This document shows, in pieces, positions 10,079-23,000 of a DNA stretch of 64,000 bases. The notes beneath the pieces were generated by a model. The model was not told where the DNA came from and ran no database searches. It saw only the letters and a program-made list of their open reading frames with translations. Source of the stretch: Acanthosoma haemorrhoidale. Lineage: Eukaryota; Arthropoda; Insecta; Hemiptera; Acanthosomatidae. Each line of letters starts with the position of its first letter. Position 1 is the first letter of the stretch. The position numbers and the translations under genes are program-made. Location of the stretch: positions 111,343,139-111,407,138 of the forward strand of contig OV884011.1 of the NCBI GenBank assembly GCA_930367205.1. Reading direction: 5' to 3'.

Positions 10079-12597
10079 CGTATGTGGGCAACAGCCGGCC
10101 CGCGGGCCGGATCCGGCCCGCTGTAAGATTTGATCCGGCCCGCGAGACATTTTGAAAAACCCAATTTAAAAAAAAAAAATACACTACTTACTCATACTCA
10201 TGGAATCAAGTGAGCGAGCAAGCCGAGTGGCGGTGATCATCAAAGAGTGAGGCGGCAAACATCAAAGTTCAAAGCCATTGATGTTTGCCGCCACACTGGC
10301 GGCGCAACAAAGGATTATTGCTTCGCAATTGTATTGTTCTACACTAGACGATTCTAGATCATTCCTTCATTTTGCCTATATAAGCGGGTGGATGGCCGGA
10401 ACTTAGTTCAGTCCTATTCGAGCTACCGTGGTGATAAGTTTGCTTTGTGACTTTGTGTGCATCTTGAGTGCTTACTAATTATACCTATTTTCTTATTAAG
10501 TTTATCGAACGATAAGTAAATGAAAATGATGTCTGGTGGAAGGAAACGAAAAGTAGATGCAGAGGGTCGCCAGTTTCAAGAAAAATGGACTGAAGAATTC
10601 TTCTTTATCTTGCACAATGGTAAGCCTATTTGTTTGATGTGTAATGAATCCATTTCGGTGATGAAAGAATTCAATATAAAGAGGCATTACTCAACTAAGC
10701 ATCCTACGCTGCTCTCACTGACAGGACAAATAAGAAAAGACAAAATCCAGAAACTTACCGCAAATTTGGAAAAACAGCAGCAAATATTTCATAGACAAAG
10801 AACACAACTTGATAATGTTGTGAAAGCTAGTTTTATAGTTAGTTCAAAATTGGCAAAGTCATTGAAACCATTTGCCGAAGGAGAATTTATCAAGGAGTGT
10901 ATGTCAGAAGTTTGCAGTGTTTTGTGTCCTGAAAAGAAAAATGAATTTGAAAAAATTAGTTTGTCAAGACGAACCGTTGTACGATACCGTTAGAAATGAT
11001 GGCTAATGATATAAAAACAACATTGACTGGCCGTATGACTGGTATTGAATCATTTTCCATAGCATTAGACGAGAGCACCGATTTGTCTGACATAGCTCAA
11101 CTGGCTATATTTATTCGAGGTGTTGATAAAGAATTCACTATTACTGAGGAATTGCTTGCTTTACAGCCGCTAAAAGGAACCACTACAGGAGAGGACATTT
11201 TTAATGAAGTTCAAAAGGTATTCACAAGTTTTGGCTTGCCATGGTCGAAATTAGTTGGAGTATGCACAGATGGTGCACCTTCTATGGTCGGCTTACGTAA
11301 AGGTTTCATCGGAATTTTGAATGAAAAAGCAACTGAATTAAATGTGCAAAAAGATGGTTTGATAGTCCTTCATTGCATTATCCACCAACAGAACTTGTGT
11401 TCTAAGTCCATTCGACTCCAGAATGTTATGAATGTGGTAGTAAAAACCATCAATTTTATTCGATCCCGAGGGCTTAACCATCGTCAGTTCAAGGCGTTTT
11501 TGGATGAAATATCAGCCGAGTATGACGACGTAACATATTATTGTGAAGTCAAATGGCTAAGCAAAGGGAAAATGCTGAAACGGTTTTACGAGCTTAGAAA
11601 TGAGATAGCAGAATTTATGCAAATAAAAGATAAACCACTATCTGAATTGAGTGACGCAAAATGGATATGTGACTTAGCATTTCTTGTCGACCTTACAGGC
11701 CATTTGAATGATTTAAATTTGAAACTTCAAAAACAAGGACAGTTAGTAAATGATTTGTACAGCCATTTGAAAGCGTTTCAGAACAAAATCCGCTTGTGGG
11801 AGGCACATATGCTGTCTGGTAACAGTTACCATTTCACCACGCTCTCTGCGTATGAAAATATTGCTTACGCTCAATATGCTGAAGAACTCAAGTTACTGTC
11901 GGAGCAATTTTCGATCAGATTTAGCGATTTCAAACACATGGAAGACTGTTTCAATTTATTTGCTACTCCAACAAAAAGTAATGTACAAAATGCTCCAATA
12001 CACTTGCAAATGGAGTTGATCGAGATTCAAGAAAACTCACTCCTAAAATCTAAATTTGAAGACGTGGAGTTGTGCGATTTCTACAAAAAATACCTCGAAG
12101 AAGACCATTTTCCGCAGCTTAGAAAATTTGCAAGAAGATTGATTTGTGCGTTTGGCAGTACTTATAAATGCGAACAGTTCTTTTCATTGATGAAAGTTAA
12201 TAAATCAAAACATCGTACAAGGCTGACTGACGATAATTTGGAAAATTCTTTACGTCTTTGTACCAGTGGAATTAATCCAAACATCGATGAATTAGTTTCC
12301 CAAATTCAAGCTCAAGTGTCTCATTGATTTCGGTGTCGCTATCTAACTTTCGTAGTTTGTAACAATTCTAAATTTAACGATTTAATTTAATGCTGTAGGT
12401 ACCTATTTTTTCATTTCATTTTGTTATTTTAATAAATTGTGTTTTAATAACATTGTCGTATTATTTCATGGCTGACTGATATCTATCGCTAAAAATTATG
12501 AACACTACTTTAAAATGCACTACTTTTAAACGCGGCCCGCGAACGTATTTGCACACTAAAGTTTGGCCCATAACATGTCAAAGGTTGCCCATACCTG
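10079..12597 (+). mobile_element. hAT transposon copy 1 (GTF2IRD2/Charlie-like), 2,519 bp
   Basis: The element is bounded by an exact 8-bp duplication GTGTAAGT at 10071-10078 and 12598-12605. Its termini are short imperfect inverted repeats: left CGTATGTGGGCAAC, right end reverse-complemented CAGGTATGGGCAAC. Subterminal DNA is strikingly GC-rich with repeated GGCCCGC motifs and a perfect 16-bp palindrome CCGGCCCGCGGGCCGG near 10096. The insertion interrupts the RT of LINE-A. It is almost identical to copy 2 at 47824-50340 but 2 bp longer, and the extra bases lie in the transposase gene. Confidence 0.93.
10520..12327 (+). pseudogene. hAT transposase, frameshifted copy
   Basis: This encodes the same transposase as 48094-49899 but is split into 10520-10993 (157 codons) and 10996-12327. 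The cause is a local change near 10980-10992: this copy reads GTACGATACCGTTAG where the intact copy reads GTACGACGTATAG, a net gain of 2 bp that yields an early stop. Everything on either side is identical at the protein level. The first part carries the BED-type zinc finger (CLMCNES...HYSTKH, about residues 38-61); the second carries the catalytic region (FSIALDESTDLSD, CTDGAPSM) and the C-terminal dimerisation region. It could be rescued in trans by copy 2, which is an inference. Confidence 0.92.
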
Positions 12598-13190
12598 GTG
12601 TAAGTGATAGACTGTGGACTTTTACCCTTTCGGAAAGAGAAAATTACGCTGTCAGTCTTACCCGCGTTTACAGTGATATTAAGTCTCTCCAATCTCTCAC
12701 TGATCTTATTACGGGCTACTTCAGCCTGTCTAAGGCTACTTCAACCTTGGCACTCACGCTGCTACTATACACCACTATGTCATCAGCGAAAGCCGTAACT
12801 GTGGTGTATTTGTATCGGGCTCCTACAATTTTGGACGTGTACACGTTGAAAAGTACTGGGGATAAAACGGCTCCTTGGGCTACTCCACAGGTCAGTGGGA
12901 CAGGTTTGGCGAAGCTATCACCCACCTACACCCAAATCGATCTGTTGTGCAGGAAGCTAGCCTTAGCTAGAATTGAATGGAGTTGCTCCAGGCATTCCCG
13001 GTCGCAGAGCATTTGACACAGTGAGTGTCCCGTGGGACTCGAATGCTTGAGTGCAGTCAATGGCTTGATTGAAATCGAGTCGTGCTGGATTGAAATGAAG
13101 TCTGTTATGGCGGAATAGTATCATTTTCACTAGATAGTGATTGTTTCTGGTTAGGAGAAGGCCGCATAAGCTTCATGCTGGTGTGATAGT

Positions 13191-13640
13191 AAAATAAATT
13201 GGGTGCCAACTGGATTATAAACTAAAAATAAAGTAATAGTTGGCAATGTCGGTTTGTGGTTATTTCAAATTAATGAATGAGTGTTAATAGAGCCATAGCA
13301 CGAAGATGACAGTTAAATTTTTTAAAACTGTCACTTAGTAACAACTTTACAGACAGCATATATTGATCTATTGAAATAAATGAATTATTCTGTAATGTAG
13401 TGATGCTACAGGAAATACAAAATAATTTGTGAATAGATTCACCTGAGGATCTATAATTTTATGTAATTATCTGTAAATTTAAAGGGGCTATGAAGAAAAA
13501 AAAAAAAAAAAAAAAAAAAAGAATTATTTAAGTGCATTAATTTTAAATAGACCAAGGTTATCTTACGCTGCTGTTTCCCTTTTTTATATACCCCTTTCAA
13601 TTATTTCAGAAACGTATATGTAATGTGACCGGAGTTATCA
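13191..13640. other. AT-rich spacer with a poly(A) run
   Basis: No coding signal. An uninterrupted run of about 24 A at about 13496-13520 could be the tail of an otherwise unrecognisable + strand retroposed sequence ending there. Confidence 0.4.
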
Positions 13641-14000
13641 GATGCGAGGATCCCCAAATTGGGGAGGAGACACCTGCCGCGGGCTAGGGTCGCTACAACC
13701 TCTAGCTGCCGTCCGGCGAGCGCCTAGACAGAGAAAAGGCGGGTGGACCTGTGGTCTTTCACCCGGCCTAGTCAGTGGGCAGCCTAATTCGTTTTGATCT
13801 GACTCCATAAGATCTTAGAAGGTGTGCCCCGACAAAGCACTATGTTCAGGACAAGAGAAACAGGGTAGGTTTACAGGTAGTTTATGTGGTCTTAGAATTA
13901 CCACGAATTCACTCTCGGTGTCTAAGGGTAGGCGAAACCCAGAAAAACTGGGTGTACACCTGCTAGATGATAAATGCGACTAACGGAATGTTAAATGCAG
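13641..14000. repeat. GC-richer LTR-like repeat, related to 43130-43440
   Basis: The block at about 13785-13945 (CTGACTCCAT..., GTGCCCCGACAA..., CACTATGTTCAGGA, TGTGGTCTT, ACCACGAATTCA) recurs at about 43155-43310 with scattered differences. At 43 kb it lies inside the 3' LTR-like region next to an antisense Gypsy integrase. I therefore read this copy as an LTR fragment of the same family. No TSD was found. Confidence 0.5.
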
Positions 14001-14419
14001 AGAAGAAATTCCTAGAGTACATTGTTGTCACCTAGTCCTTTGAAGAAATCATTTGTCTGTTTAAAGTCTGTTAGCCATGAAATAATTTTGTTAGCTGATG
14101 TTTCAAAGAAGTACTTAGTCACGGGAACATTCAGCTTCTTCTAATGAATTGTAGAAATGTGAGGCTACTGTAGACCAAAGGTTTTTCACCATCAATTGGT
14201 TGATAACCATGGGATTAATGTATTGTTGCCACGGCCCTTTAATGTTTAAACAACAATAAACAAAGGTTGCTGATGTCCATGCTCTCTGTCTGTATTTTGG
14301 AATTACGAAGGCATAATTCATAATTCGAACCATTAATTCAGACATTTGTAGTGATCAAAAAACGTATGTGGTTTTATACAAAAAAATGTATGGGTTAGTA
14401 AATAGAACATAGGTTTTTG

Positions 14420-14700
14420 TTTCAACGCCCGACCACACACTTCTCGTTACACGTAACCAAAAAGTTCAGAACTGGATGGGATTGAGCTTCTCCCTCACCA
14501 AGCTTACAGTCCGGACTTTAACAGTACCGGAGTACCTTGCAACTACCATCTGTCCCGGCCATTATTCAAGGAAAAACCTTCAATTCTCTGGACAAGGTTC
14601 AAAACGGAGTTACAGAATCCTTCCGTTGAAAACCCAAAGAGTGCTATTGTGAAGGAGTCCTTGACATGACCACAAACCATAGAATACAACGGTATATACT
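14420..14700 (+). pseudogene. Mariner transposase C-terminal remnant
   Basis: One frame reads ARPHTSRYT, then a stop, then a stretch ending LPHQAYSPDFNSTG and, after a shift, NYHLSRPLFKEKPS and a lysine/glutamate-rich tail. This is the end of a mariner transposase: the 'DNARPHTS ... HPPYSPDLAPSDYHLF' block around the third catalytic aspartate. The catalytic context is broken and the N-terminal two thirds are absent. Inverted termini were not found. Confidence 0.75.
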
Positions 14701-16111
14701 ATGTATATTAAAAATAAAATTGTGTTCAAATAAAATTATTTCAAAACTCATTAACATTTAACGGTTTTAATAATCAAGGCCTGAACATGAATTTATATCC
14801 ATAAAACCGCCTCAATCAAACGAGCAAGAGTTTTACCACATAACCCAAAATGAATAAATGATAAATAAATTAATGGTAACAAAGGTAGTATTATCATAAT
14901 GATGAAGGTGAGCCAGTGAATAACTGAAAAACGCAGATGAGCAAGTGAACAATAATAGCTGGACTGAGGATTTCTTGAAAATTACTGAAAGTAAGCAAGC
15001 TTAAAGTAATACTAGGCTAAAGGCTAAGTAGCTGACTCATAAGAAATATTATAAGAAATATGGATTTGTAATAAACAATAAGGTAAATATTAAATTTAAC
15101 GGTAAAAAAAAGCTAAGCTTAGGGTGTGGAAAAGAGCAAGTTATGTTAACTTTTTGGTTTTACAAGATTTAACAAACCTATGGTTTCTCCCCGATGTCAG
15201 TAGCTAATGCTAAAGGAAAGTTATATCCAGGTGAAGGGTTAGTAAATTAAACTATTCTTATGCACAGTGAAAATTAAATGACAATACCGATTCATTGGGT
15301 GCCTTGATGATGGCAGTAAAGACTTCGTGCCTATAATTGCAGAAGTTTTAGGAAGTTCAAAATATTGGAGGTCGTAACTCACTTGCATTAAGCGATTGTA
15401 TCTGTAATGCCTAATCGACCCTCGTCTTTCCTTGTTCTATCCGTACCTCAGCCGTTTAGCCATTTCAGAGGTATTACTTAATTTTTCGTTTCAAACTATG
15501 ATCAAAGCTTACAATGTTCGAGTAAGAAAGAAAGTAAAGGATCCTAGGAAATGGAAACCGCCTACCTATTCACTAGATGGTGGGGGGCAGTGGACGAGAT
15601 TAATATACGTTCATGTTAACAGTTACCATGTTAAACAGGTTTATTTATTTTTTTTCAAGAAAATCATTTTATGACGCACATGACTGATTATAAAGCACAG
15701 GTCATTCCAATGATATCGGCATCCTATCCATTTTTTTTCTTTTGCTAGCAAAAAGATAATAAACTATATTCAGCATATAGTTTCTCAAACAGTAGCGTAA
15801 TGCGGCCACCCTTTTGAAATATTTATATATGCAACCAGAGACGACCTCGCGCTGCAGAATCAATATCAAAAATTCTCTAAAAAACGTTAGAATATGAGGT
15901 GAATAGTACGGTGTTAAGTGCATGCAAGCAAATATGTTAATACCTAACAAGGAGTAACAAACAAACATCTACTGAAAGTTGCTTGAATTTTTTATTTATC
16001 ACAATGTCGTGTCATACATATCCAATTTCCTAAAAGAACAGATCGACACTCTGTAGCCTGATACACAAAGTGAAATATATTCAATCGAGTTGGATCTTGG
16101 TCTTCTTTAAC
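14701..16111. other. 5' flank of the odorant receptor gene
   Basis: No gene is supported. The frame open at 15432-15674 has no ATG at its start and no recognisable domain. The receptor reading frame is open upstream of its first ATG only back to a TAA at 16031-16033, with no ATG in that interval. An upstream non-coding exon is possible. No clear core-promoter motif could be assigned. Confidence 0.35.
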
Positions 16112-17010
16112 ATGCTATTTTTGGACGCAATAGCTCGTAGATTCAATGCAATATTTATACCTGCAGATAAGATAGCAGATGATTACATGAAGAAGCAATA
16201 CTTTGGACTGTTGCAACTAACCGGGATAGCTTTAAATATGGATGGAGGTTACGCGTTTTTCAGCTTACTTCAACTAGCCTTTTTAATCTTTGTTTATGGT
16301 TTCCATTGTGTAGTGCTTCTCACCTCTTTTTTTCAATTTGTAGATCTCATCTTTGTCATATTTGTCCAGATGATACATTACTGTCTTTTGTTCCAAGTAG
16401 TGGTGATGTTTACAGTCTTCTTTCAGTTTAGACGCAGAGAGATCTACAGCATGCATAAGGCGATTGCAAGTAACTTTTTTGACTATTCGGAACCTTACGA
16501 AGGCATTACACAAAAGCTCCAGGCGGAGATGCACCGAGAGAGAATATTACTGCTCTTTATTCCATTTTTTATCATCATAAACGGTTTCATAATCATTATT
16601 GTAGTACCAATTGCTGACCAGTATGGTAACTTTGACTTCAACAAGATTAAGAACCTATCCATCAACTACAACTTGCCCTATCCTTTCGCTAACTATCCAT
16701 TCTCTACCGACGAAACTTGGATTTATTATTGCACTGCAGCATTTCAGTTTATCTTGCTTATTTCAACTGCGCTATCTCTTTCGACTTCTTCATTCTTATA
16801 CGTCGTTCTTTCACAAAATCTATCTTTGCAAATGAAAATCTTGATAGACTCCCTGGCCAACATAGAGAAACGTACACTCCTGCTACTGCATATGCAATTC
16901 GATGTAAACTATGCATTATCTGATCAAAAGCTATACAGTCGTAAAGAATTTGCGTACTGCTACAGTAAAAGCCTGAAAACGAGCATACAACACCATCAAG
17001 TAATAATGAG
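16112..17010 (+). CDS. Odorant receptor exon 1
   Basis: Encodes residues 1-299 and two bases of codon 300. It carries the intracellular N-terminus and four hydrophobic spans: around FFSLLQLAFLIFVYGF, then MIHYCLLFQVVVMFTVFF, then LLLFIPFFIIINGFIIII, then FQFILLISTALSLSTSSF. It also holds the large extracellular loop with the ANYPF and DETW features typical of the family. It ends ATGAG followed by GTATTT at 17011. Reading on past 17010 gives a hydrophobic shadow that stops at 17164. Confidence 0.9.
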
Positions 17011-20000
17011 GTATTTTTTTTGCTTATACTTTTGGCATTTTTTACTGTTGGAAGTGTTGAAGTCAATATTCAATAATATGTATAATAACATTTATTTTAT
17101 TTTTTTGTTGCATATCCCCTTGTTACAAATGTATATATGTACAAAATATAAATTCTACAAATGAATCTATTTACAATTGCTTCCTTGTATTTCCTGTAGC
17201 TTTTATTTTATACAAATTCTAGTTTACAAAAAAGGATGGGGTTACTTCATTTATCATAAACTATCTTACAACTGACAGAAAAACTAATTTTCCCCGACAG
17301 TCTGTTGCCATCGATGCGGGAAGAGTGGTGGGACCATAGTGTTTAAACTGGGTTTGTGAGGTGTTATAGTGAGTAGTAAAAAAACGTGATGTGTCTCCCG
17401 TAGATGAACTCATCCACCGATGGCGCATCAAGGAATGGGTGCAGGGCGGCGTTATTTAACCTCTCGAGAGAGGTTATGTCAGTCACTTTTCTCATAATCC
17501 CATTCTGGAGTTGTTGGAGACCTTTAGCTGTATTGCCAGTCAAGTGAGGCATACAGCGGGGCAGCGTACAGCGGAGCTGGCCGGAGTACACATTTGTATA
17601 TAAGTTAAGGTTCGGACATCGTAGGTAGCCAGCCTAATCCTCAAGTCATCGGGATGTAAACATCCCGAATGTATATAGAGAGGCTTTAAAAGGCTCAAAT
17701 AAAAGCAGTCTTGTGACAACTCTCGATCTGTGATTACGTTCAACCTCTTTCCATTTTCCTTCACGTTTTTCGTTGACGATCATTAGCTGGTGCTGAAACC
17801 CGGAAGCAGAGTGGGTTCGAGTTATTAACGTGCGAGTTGGCTCTTGTTTTTCCCCCCTTCTCATTCGCTTTCGTGTGATTTAATTAAAGTAGGTAATGGC
17901 GGAGTTGCGTCCGGCAGCGTTTGAAGTTCCACAGTTACCTAAAGAAACCATGGCTGAAGCCCATGCGAACTCGCTGGCATGGATGAAGGTGCGGGCATGA
18001 GGAAAACGATTTCAGACCTCGAAAATTTTCTGGGGAACTGGGTGAGTTGAATCATTTTCTCAAAGGTGGGGATAGAGTTATGGAGAGGATAAAAGCCAAG
18101 ATGGATGAAGGGCTACTTGACCCAGGTAACGCGAAGTCAATACGGACAGATCTGGTGTGCAGGGTAAAGAGGAAGGTGCTGAACCTGATACAGGCGGACG
18201 AGGAAACCCCATGGGAGATAGTAAAGACGAGACTGAAGAAATCATATGATGGGGGGGAGGGGCGATGGACCCCAGAGGAAGATATCTTCCAAATGTTTCG
18301 AGAAACGAAATCTCCAAGACAGAATAGTGGACAGTATGCTGCATTCCTGGTAGTCCACTACAGTAAAATAAATGAGAAAATGAGGTAGGCGACTAGCGCC
18401 GAGGAAGTGGAGGGCAGGATGAAGTTCCTGTCTACGATCTTAAAGGTGCAATTACTGAAGGAGACGGGAAGGAAGCAAGGGTTCCCTAATGAGCGATCGT
18501 TCCTCGAATGCGCCCAGGCGATGATAGATGCTAGCGCAAGAGAGGAAGAAGTGAAAATGAGCGAAGATGACAACGATTGGAGCCGGATCCCATATAGGAG
18601 AAACAGGACCCTAAAAACGGCGTGGAAGTGACAGGAAACGCCGTTTGCCGGTAGAGGCAGGGGAGCGACGGGAGAGAGATGATAAGGAGTGACGAGGCCG
18701 AGGTACGCACCTCGGAAAGAAGATAGGAAATGTCATGGCTGCAGAAAGACGGGCCATCTGGTAGCTCAGTGCCCTCGCTCTAAGTGGTTTGAGTGTGGGG
18801 AAGGAGGACACATAGCAAGACAATGTCCATACGTGTTTCGTCGAAAGGACTTTCACAAAGCAGAACCAATGGAGGTGAATAACCAGGAAATCCGGGAGAG
18901 GTGGAGCGCGACACCAAGAGAAAATGGATCATCGGGCGGAGAGTCGTCAGGCACGTAAGAGACAGACGGAGAGGAGTCAAAGCACAGTCTTGTGACAACT
19001 TTCGATCTGTGATTATGTTCAAGCTCTTTCCTTTTCCCTTTACGTTTTTCGTTTTCTACTCGATACCGAGTAGAATGTGATAAAGAGAAGGAAAACGGGA
19101 ACGTAAGACTAACTTCAGTTCTCGAAATAGACTGTCTTTATTTCTCTTTGTAATCCAACATATACGGGATCATGGGATGTATACGTCCCATGATCGCATT
19201 AGTTTACAATACAGAGCTACCTCTGACTTTAACTCCCCCCTGCCAGTTCCCGACCATCCGTTGGGAACTTAACAGCGGACTATGTACAATTGATAGAGTA
19301 TCGTACCCCAATACTCTTAGCGGACAATACAATATAAAATAAAAATAAAAAAAACAGAAACTTCATACACTGGCTAAAGATAGTAAAAACTAAAACTAAC
19401 ATACAAAAGAAAAATACATTCGCTGATACAGATTTATGTGGAGTGAGGAGTGTATGGGGGTGAGGGCGTTACCCGAGACTCTCGCTGGGAGGATGACCCC
19501 GCTGGTATCTTCAGCTGCTCTACATGCACGTTCCTGCGCTTCCGCGGTTCGCGAACACTCTGTATAATTACGAAATTGTGTTCGCGAATCGCGACAACCC
19601 TATAGGGTCCCTCCTAGCGGATCAGCTCTCTACCTCGGTTCGATGCAATCTTGCGGTATGCGGTGGTCCCTATTCTGACACGACCTTCGATGGGTTTGAT
19701 GCCCACGTTCTCCCTCGCCACTCTCCTACGTTTTTCGGCCGTAATCCTCACGTAGGCCTTCCCCCAGAGTTTCCCCAACTCCACGCGGTTGTTGACGAGG
19801 GATTTGGCCATCTCCTCCCCCTCCCCCGTTCCTCTGGTGTCTCGGCAACGTCCCCGCAGGCCAAAAAGAATCTCGAACGGTGACAACCCGTAGCCATGTG
19901 TATCGAGTGATTGTAAGCTATCACCGTTAGTGGCATAGCCTCAGCCGGCTCCAACCCCTTTTCGGTATGATAGACGCGGAGATAATCCCCCAGGGTACTG

Positions 20001-23000
20001 TGGAGTCGCTCAATTCCGCCCCTGCTCTTTGGGTGTCCCGGGGTGTTGAAAGGCCATCTGACATCCAGCAACTTCATCTGCTCTCTTATGTGGGCGTTGT
20101 CAAATTCCCTGCCACCATCTGATGCTATTCGATTGGGGACACCATAAAATTGAAACCACCTGCGCAGTGCTCCTAATACCGCCTCTGACAACTTTTCGCG
20201 GACGGGGTATGCCATGGCCACCTTACTGAATAGATCAACGACGGATACCCACTTGTGGCCCTTCCAAGTAAAAGTGTCCGTTTGCAGGTTGGTCAGGGGT
20301 GTCTGTGCCGTGGGGGTCTCTTCTTGCGGTCCTATCGGTGAGTGTCGATCGTACTTCGTGCGATGACAGATCTCGCACGATCCTATCGTCTCCTGGATAG
20401 TTTTGCGCATTCCCCACCAGAAATACCTGCGCTTCAATGCCTGCGCTGTTTCCTGTTTCCCCCGATAATTCGTTTTACCTTGGCGATATGCAAGCGTAAT
20501 TTCTTTTTTCATGGTGTCATCCGTGACCGTTTCTAATATCATCGTGCATCGCACGAAGGTCCGGTCAATCCCGACCCACTCCGCTTGCCATAACCTCTTA
20601 ATATTCTCCCAAATGGTCCCGTTCCGTACATAGATATAGTGCGTTTTCCCCGGCTTGGAAGCTTCATTGAGTAGGCGGCAGATCTGGTACAGTTTTACTC
20701 CCGGCTGCGACTAGATGGTGGTTGTTGAGGATCTGGCGTAATCGCTGCAAGCAATCTTCGTCAGTCCCGCTGTTTGCGTCTTCCAGATTATCTGACGACG
20801 TTTATCGTTGACTATTTTCTGGAACTCTTCCATCTCCGCGTATCTGTCACCTCCCGAGCTCCCTCCTCCTGTCGACTGCCCATCCTCTGCGGAACCAGAA
20901 ACTTCTTATTAAAATCGGGAAATGCCAACACCGGGCGTTCCTGCAAACGGCTCATGCACTTTTGGATGTTTGCCTCTATATCGGGAGTGATGATCACCTT
21001 CCGTCCTTTTTTCAGGAGGTCATTGAGAGGGACTAGATACGCCGCCATTTCGGGGAGAAATCTTCTGTAGAAATTTAGCGTTCCTAGAAGGTGTTGGATT
21101 CCCTTGACATCGGACGGGACCACCGTCTTTTGGATGGCTGCTATCTTCCAGCATCTGGTCGCACTCCCTCCTTGGAGATTGTGTGTCCCAAGAAGGTGAT
21201 AACTTCCTGGCCTAATCGGAACTTTTCCTCTGACAATTTCAATCCGAATTGTCTCACTCGGTTGAACACTTGTGAGGTGCACTTCGTGTTGGGCCTCATC
21301 CGTGCTAAATACTAAGAGGTCGTCCATATAAATTTGGCACATGGACTCATCAATACCCCTGAGTAACTCGTCCATAAGTCTCTGGAACGTGATAGGTGCG
21401 TTTTTGATAACGAATGGCATCCGTGTGAATTCATAATGCCCTCGTTCGAAGGTGAAGGCTGTTTTGTGGCGATCCTTTAGGGCCATCTCTATTTGGTGGT
21501 ACCACGCTTTGAGGTCTAACGTGCTAAAGATCCGCGCCCCACTCAGTCGGTCTAATATGTCATCGAATCTGGGGATCGGGTATTTATCGTCCACTCTGTT
21601 GTCGTGAGTCGCCTATAGTCAACGACAACTCTATATTTTTCGGGTCCCCCGACTTCAGCACTCTTCTTCTTGACTGCCCACAAAGGGCTATTGTACGGTG
21701 ACGTGCTGTCCTCAATGATCCCCTGCCTTCTTAAGTCGTCCAACTCTACTTTGATATGGTAGCTCAAAGCCTGCGGGTATCGGTGGTCCTTTACGTAACT
21801 TACTACCTCCCATTTAGGCGGGATTTCATGCACTGTTCTACCAGTGACCCCCAATCTCTCACCTTCTCTAAAGAATATATCCGCATATTCCCTTCGGAGC
21901 TCATCTCTCCAGTCCTGCGCTCACCTAATTGCTCCTATCCACGCTCCGCCGTCGTACCCGACGTCACTCTCTCATTTCGAGCACCTATATATCTTCCCTC
22001 CTATACGAATGTCCTATCTTCCCTTTTCGTTCCTCACCCTTGCTCCTACCTTCGCTAGCAGGTCACATCCGATGATCGCCCCGTATTCCTTGGGCATTTT
22101 CCCCTCTATATGAACTCTGAGTTCCTCCCCGCCCCGACCCCATCTTTCTAGACCTATTACCGTTTCCCCTTCTACTTTACAGGGCCCCCAGGGTAACCAA
22201 GCTCCAAGAACATACCTGTATTTGGGGCATCCTCACTTCCACACACATCCTCTCCAGGGTCTTCCGACACATTATCGTGTTGGTACTCCCAGTATCCACC
22301 TGGCACTGCACTCCGCATGCTACTCGAATAATTGGCAGACCGCCGTATGTACCGCTCACGTTATTACTTATTAGTGCGCGGTCACCTCACCTCTGCCACT
22401 CTTCTCAGATCTCTCGTTCATTTCTCTCTTCCGCCACCTGTCGTCGACTGCTTCTGTACATATTGTGATTTATAAGAAATAAAAGTTTTTTTGTTTTTTT
22501 TAAAGTCTTGATATCCCACCACATAGTTCCTTTGGTATCACATGATTTCCTTCAATCCACTGCAGTGTCAATCACAACCTTCACTTTTCCTCTTACACTA
22601 GCATCAGCGTACTGCCCTCCCAATAAATCCATTTCCGACTCCCGATTCATCTCCTTTCTAGACTCCCTCGGACATCGTTTCCTTGTGGGTGGGGACTTTA
22701 ATGCGAAGCACCAACACTGGGGGTCAAGATCCACAAATAAACGAGGACGTGCTTTGCTGTCTGCACTCACACGGAAACATTGCTCCACTATCACTCCTGA
22801 CGCAGCCACCTATTGGCCATCAGATCCCAACCGAAATCCTGATCTCCTTGACTTCTTTTTTTACAATAGTTTAGGAACACTAAACTACTCACTCACGCAC
22901 CTTGATGACCTCTCCTCCGATCATAGTCCTTTATTATTAACCATTTCCCTAAGACCAATTCACAAACTTCCTCCTCCTTCATTTATTAGCGGCCAAGCTA

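Larger units (their letters stand above)
9408..13190 (-). mobile_element. LINE-A, antisense non-LTR retrotransposon split by hAT copy 1
   Basis: Read on the minus strand, 12598-13190 carries reverse-transcriptase pieces: GVAQGAVLSPVLFNVYTS, then FADDIVVYSS with the catalytic FADD box, and NITVNAGKTDSVIFSF. The frame stops at the hAT insertion and continues at 10078-9806 as NNLVYLGIKMDKHLRF, then a C-terminal segment with MMYKTILRPPLMYGAPFF. Joining across the single TSD keeps the frame. The T-rich run at about 9408-9435 reads as the poly(A) tail on the minus strand, so it probably marks the 3' end. Several stops make it non-functional. It resembles jockey-clade RTs. A related fragment is at 17286-17600. 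Confidence 0.75.

Noticed and set aside
15432..15674. Basic 80-codon ORF upstream of the receptor
   Set aside because: No ATG at its start, no domain, no splice link in phase to exon 1.
16070..17164. A single-exon 364-codon reading of the receptor frame
   Set aside because: It begins with GTG, not a eukaryotic start, and its last 50 codons run past a good GT donor into low-complexity intron. The first ATG (16112) and splicing at 17010 fit the family.
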